From Costus lasius (taxonomy: Eukaryota > Streptophyta > Magnoliopsida > Zingiberales > Costaceae), in assembly GCA_027563935.2 (NCBI GenBank), contig CM050449.1:55941949-56005948 (forward strand): a stretch of DNA of 64,000 nucleotides, written 5' to 3'. Position 1 is the stretch's first letter; every line of letters begins with the position of its first letter. Shown piece by piece: positions 60,577 to 64,000 of the stretch. A model generated the notes under the pieces. The model ran no database searches, was not told where the DNA came from, and was given only the letters and a program-made list of their open reading frames with translations. The position numbers and the translations under genes were made by a program.

Positions 60577-61185
60577 ACTAAGTGTTGAGTAGTTCTCTTA
60601 GAGGTAGGGATCTCCTGGTGAGCTAGAGTGAGCTTCCAGCTTGTGTGGAAGGCGAAGTTGCTGCACCTATGGAGTTGTAAGAGTCGGTGACCGGTGTCTC
60701 GACTCGGCTTGGTTTCCAGCTTTATAAGAAGTAAATCTCACCCTCCGGTGGGTCAGGTTCGCCTATTTTTTCTATTTTCATGCTTTGATACCGAGTTGGC
60801 TTTCTCCTTTCTTCTTCACCCATGGCTGTCCATTCATCGGAGGCGTGGTATCTCTTGTCCTTGGTTTGTTTCAGCTACATAGACACGCGAGCTAAACCCC
60901 ACAAAGCCGCAGTCCCCCAATGCAAGCTAAGTTCAAAACGCGTTAAGAGAGCTGCCGGAATTCGCTAAATTTGCTACGAGGTTAGTGTGCTGTATTACTT
61001 AGTTTGGTGTCATTCTCTTCATTCGCATTCGTGTTGCCCTAATCGAACTCATTGCTATTTCGTCGTTCTTTCTACCAGATTCCCTGCACTTTTCTGATGC
61101 GTTTTCTCTTCCATTTACTCACGACCCTCTCCCGTTTTATCGAGCATTGTGTACAACCCTAGAGTATGGCTTAAGGATCCCGTCA
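60577..61185 (+). repeat. Partial K LTR, duplicated copy 2
   Basis: Second copy of the LTR part of the 1058-bp unit, ending CCGTCA at 61185. Confidence 0.75.
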
Positions 61186-62495
61186 CCTATTAGACGCTTC
61201 ATCAGAAACCCATCGACATGAATAACGTCCTTCCCCCTCCGTTCATTCATGAGTCCGCATACACCTTCGCTTCTCATATCGCAGGTTTACACGATGAGAT
61301 TCATCGTCAGATTTTCTTGAGCAACACCTGCTATGCGTCAGAGGCCAACGAGCTTCGTAGGCCACAGTATTTTGAGATCGGTGAGTTGGTCATGGTGCGC
61401 CTCTACCCTGAGTGTATGAGGTCTAGAGCCAATTGGAAGTTGCAAGCGCGTTGCGACGGTCCCTACATGGTCCTACGGCGGGTTGGCATTAACGCATACG
61501 TCCTCGACCTCCCAGAAGACTCCTTCATTAGTCCCGTCTTCAACGTTGCCGATCTCTTGCCATACTGCGCTCCCCTTTCTGCCGGAGCTGCCGCCTCAGA
61601 CATCAACCCTCCTTATTCTCCGAAGGAGAATTCTTACCCCCCCCCCCCCCCCGGGATACTTGACGGAATCATCGACGCCTATGAGGACTGCCCATTCCCT
61701 CCAGAAGACACTTGGAAAGACACCCCAGAACATGAGGAAGAAACCTCACGAATTTCGGCGCAAGCGGAGCTCTACAGACCCCGACACGGCCAGGCCATGA
61801 CACGGTCGGCCACAGATGCAAACGCCGACACGACCCTTGCCACGGCCGTGCCACAGCCCGTGCCCGATTCGGTTGAGATCTCAGCAGCCCATTATGGTCG
61901 TGCTCCCCGACACGGCCAGGCCGTGTCCACCAAGACCGAGAACTTCATGGCCTCTGTCACACCCGTGCCTCCACCCGTGAAAGCCTCGGGCAAATTTGTT
62001 GCCACTAAGCACGGCCGTGCCGCCCAACACGGCCAAGCCATGTTCGCATCACCCCAGGACTCAGAGCTCGCCACGGCTTCTATCACACATGTGCCACCGC
62101 CCGTGTCCACCTCTATCCAGAAAGCAGAAACTAAACATGGCAATGATCTCCAACACGGCTAGGCCGTGTTCAGCCCCAGACAATGCAAGGGCACCGTTCT
62201 CCACCCCGTTCGACGCTCTCAATGATCCTCGCACCCTCCTGACCGTTTTGTGGGTGCGGTGAGCCCGTCTACGGCCACAACGTGCCCCGTCCTCTCCATC
62301 CACGTGGCCTCCCCAGCATCATCAGAGCCCCTTCACCCCATCAACATCACAAGAGGGCCGCCCCAAGACCCAACATTGGATCGCTATAACAACTGGGTCC
62401 TCAACTCGGCCCAAGAGACTACCACGAACGTTCAAAATTAGCCCACGATCAGCCGCTTCTGTTGCTTTGTCGTGGCGTGCTCGGAGATGGTGTAG
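61186..62495 (+). pseudogene. Gypsy L integrase C-terminus with His-rich tail, copy 2
   Basis: The integrase end (HDEIHRQIF, GPYMVLRRVGINAYVLDLPEDS, SPVFNVADLLPY) is followed by a linker with a C-run (about 61636-61652) and repeats based on HGRAPRHGQAV and VPPPV, about 42 residues (126 bp) per unit, then a DRFVGAVSP motif and a C-terminus RFCCFVVACSEMV with a stop at 62493. In-frame stops interrupt it at 62160, 62223 and 62439; all fit C-to-T or similar point changes. The open stretch is 61218-62162. Confidence 0.82.
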
Positions 62496-63233
62496 CCTAC
62501 CGACATCGGCCCATGCCGCGGTCCAAACGCCTCAGATCATGCGCTCCACCACTTGGCATCTTTCCCTGCAGCAGTTAGTAGCTTACTTTTAGTTGGTTTT
62601 CACGCTTTTCAGTTAGTTAGAAGGTATCTTGACCTTCTTTTAGGAAGTTAAGGTTGGTTGTCTTATTCACCGACCCCCCATGTGTTAGTCATGTGAGTCC
62701 CCTCTCCCCCTTGATCCATAAAAGAGGGCTAAGGTTGTGTGTCTTTTCAGCTTTGGTTGTAGTAGATGCCTTCCCCCACGCAAAGGCCAAGGTCGTCCAA
62801 ACTCTGAGAAGCTCGCCAAGAGTTCTCTCGTCTTGTATTCTGCATTTACGGCTTTCAATCAAAACATCCAGAGAACCCTCCCCGGGCTCCGAGTCCTTTC
62901 AAACGTTCTCACTTTCGGTTCCTATGCTTCAGGCTTTGGGTTTTTGGGCTGGCAGAGTGTCTCTCTCGTAGCATCGTGAAGGCTCGAATTGCGCGCGCTT
63001 GCTAAACGAAAATTGGCTCTACGTGAATGGTGAGTAGTTTCCTTAGTATTCGAACCATTGTTCTCTCCGCGCGCGTTTGGGTATTGCTCAAGGAACTTCT
63101 TCTCGCTGCTCTCATCGGTTTTCTCGTGGCTTTCCTGATCGCACGCGTTTCACTTCCCTCGTCTCAAGACCCTCTTCGGATTTTCGCATCATCATCTAGT
63201 CCCCTTAGAGTACGGATTTAAGGTCCTCCCACA
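62496..63233 (+). repeat. Probable 3' LTR of gypsy L (left boundary uncertain)
   Basis: Non-coding, with a TATA-like CATAAAAGAGGG at 62717-62728, ending near CCCACA at 63233 where Athila-like protease coding sequence begins. Similar in layout to the K LTR but strongly diverged. Confidence 0.58.
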
Positions 63234-64000
63234 CCGCTGCGTCAAACTGCCACCAAAATTAAAAGATCCATGTAGTTTCTCTATACCTTGTTCTATTGGA
63301 AGCATGGCTTTTGACCGAGCCTTATGTGATTTGGGAGTCAGTGTTAGCCTAATGCCACTATCTATTTGTAGGAAACTGGACATTGGAGAGCTTAAACCAA
63401 CCTCAATATCTTTACAGGTCGCTGATAGCTCGGTAAAGTATCCTGTTGGTATTTTAGAGAATGTTCCAATCAAAGTAGGTAAGTATTTTATTCCTGCAGA
63501 TTTTGTAGTCCTAGAGATGGAAGAAAATTATAAAAATCTCATCATCCTTAGTAGACCCTTTCTAGCCACAGTAGGAGCACTTATAGATGTTAAGAAAGGA
63601 AAACTCACACTAAATATAGGAGAAAACATAATTGAGTTCGAATTGGCAGATTCACTAAACAAACTTTCCAATTCAGGATCATGTTATAGTGTTGATATAG
63701 TAGATAATATTGTTAGTGATGTGCATAATTTATTTGACGAACCCTTTAATATTGAAACTAACACTTTTTCCAAGCATATGGATAAGGGATTTCAGGAGAA
63801 AACACATCCAATTTCTGAAAAAAGGAAGAAGAAGAGGCCAAGGAGAAAAAGAGGCTCAAAATTACTTGATCAAGGAAGAAAATTTCTAAGTAAAATTGGA
63901 CACTATTTCATGAATGAGCCTTATGTTGTCAAAAGTGGCGCACAAACCAAAGAAAAATCAGAGTGGCAACTGAAGAAATCAAGATCAAATCCGAGTGCAG
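63234..64000 (+). pseudogene. Athila-like element M: gag-protease fragment, runs off window
   Basis: The frame opens mid-protein at KLPPKLKDP and matches the protease part of element C: LCDLGVSVSLMP (DLGV in place of DLGA at the active site), VKYPVGILENVPI, then a Lys/Arg-rich segment. Upstream sequence is missing because L is inserted here. It is open to the window end, but the altered active-site motif and truncation make function unlikely. It is the outermost layer of the nest. Confidence 0.82.

Larger units (their letters stand above)
59519..61634 (+). repeat. 1058-bp tandem duplication over the K/L junction
   Basis: Copy 1 is 59519-60576 and copy 2 is 60577 to about 61634; both start ACTAAGTGTTGAGTAG. 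Each includes part of the K LTR and part of the L integrase end. They differ at scattered bases, so the duplication is not very recent. It begins 9 bp after the TATA box, so copy 2 lacks that box. Confidence 0.9.

Overview
The window is plant nuclear DNA, most likely intergenic heterochromatin of a flowering plant. I find no host gene, tRNA or rRNA. Essentially every base belongs to a retrotransposon: Ty1/copia elements of an Angela/BARE-like type (LTRs of 1.67-2.26 kb starting TGTTGG, tRNA-iMet primer site), Ty3/gypsy elements of Athila-like type (LTRs near 2.1 kb starting TGATGACACC, tRNA-Asp-like primer site), another Ty3/gypsy family with an odd integrase tail, and one L1-type LINE. The species cannot be named from this sequence.

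Layout, using letters for elements. The window is a nest of insertions. Five of them (C, D, E, H, I) are proven by perfect 5-bp target-site duplications (TSDs). From outside in: M (Athila-like, +, 63234-64000) is interrupted by L (gypsy, +, ending about 63233). L is interrupted by K (gypsy, +, ending about 60127, with a 1058-bp tandem duplication over the K/L junction). K is interrupted twice. First, G (Athila-like, -, right end 37992) entered it; G holds copia E (15994-35920), and E holds an intact copia I (22697-31826) and a solo LTR H (32520-34237). G is also entered by copia B (right end 14495), B by copia A (right end 10703), and A by a LINE (1-5667). Second, C (Athila-like, +, 39418-58019) entered K's integrase and carries copia D (47716-56805) inside its own 3' LTR. 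The deepest line is M>L>K>G>B>A>LINE, seven levels.

State of the elements. Copia I is the only complete LTR element: one open 1293-codon gag-pol frame, PBS, polypurine tract, and two 1686-bp LTRs that look identical, so it is recent. D and E keep both LTRs (about 1% different by eye) but carry in-frame stops. A, B, G, K, L and M are partial in the window. C is two-LTR and non-autonomous: it encodes only gag and protease, with gag broken by a 1-base frameshift. The LINE has two open, 4-bp-overlapping ORFs.

Most unusual: (1) the K/L integrase is followed by a histidine-rich tail of 63-bp units in K and about 126-bp units in L, built on the palindrome CACGGCCAGGCCGTG, ending in a conserved C-terminus; (2) five GCACGAAAGTGA motifs keep nearly the same spacing in the diverged C and G LTRs; (3) arrays of TACGG/CCGTA palindromes occur in the same elements; (4) fossil primer-binding sites lie inside those LTRs.
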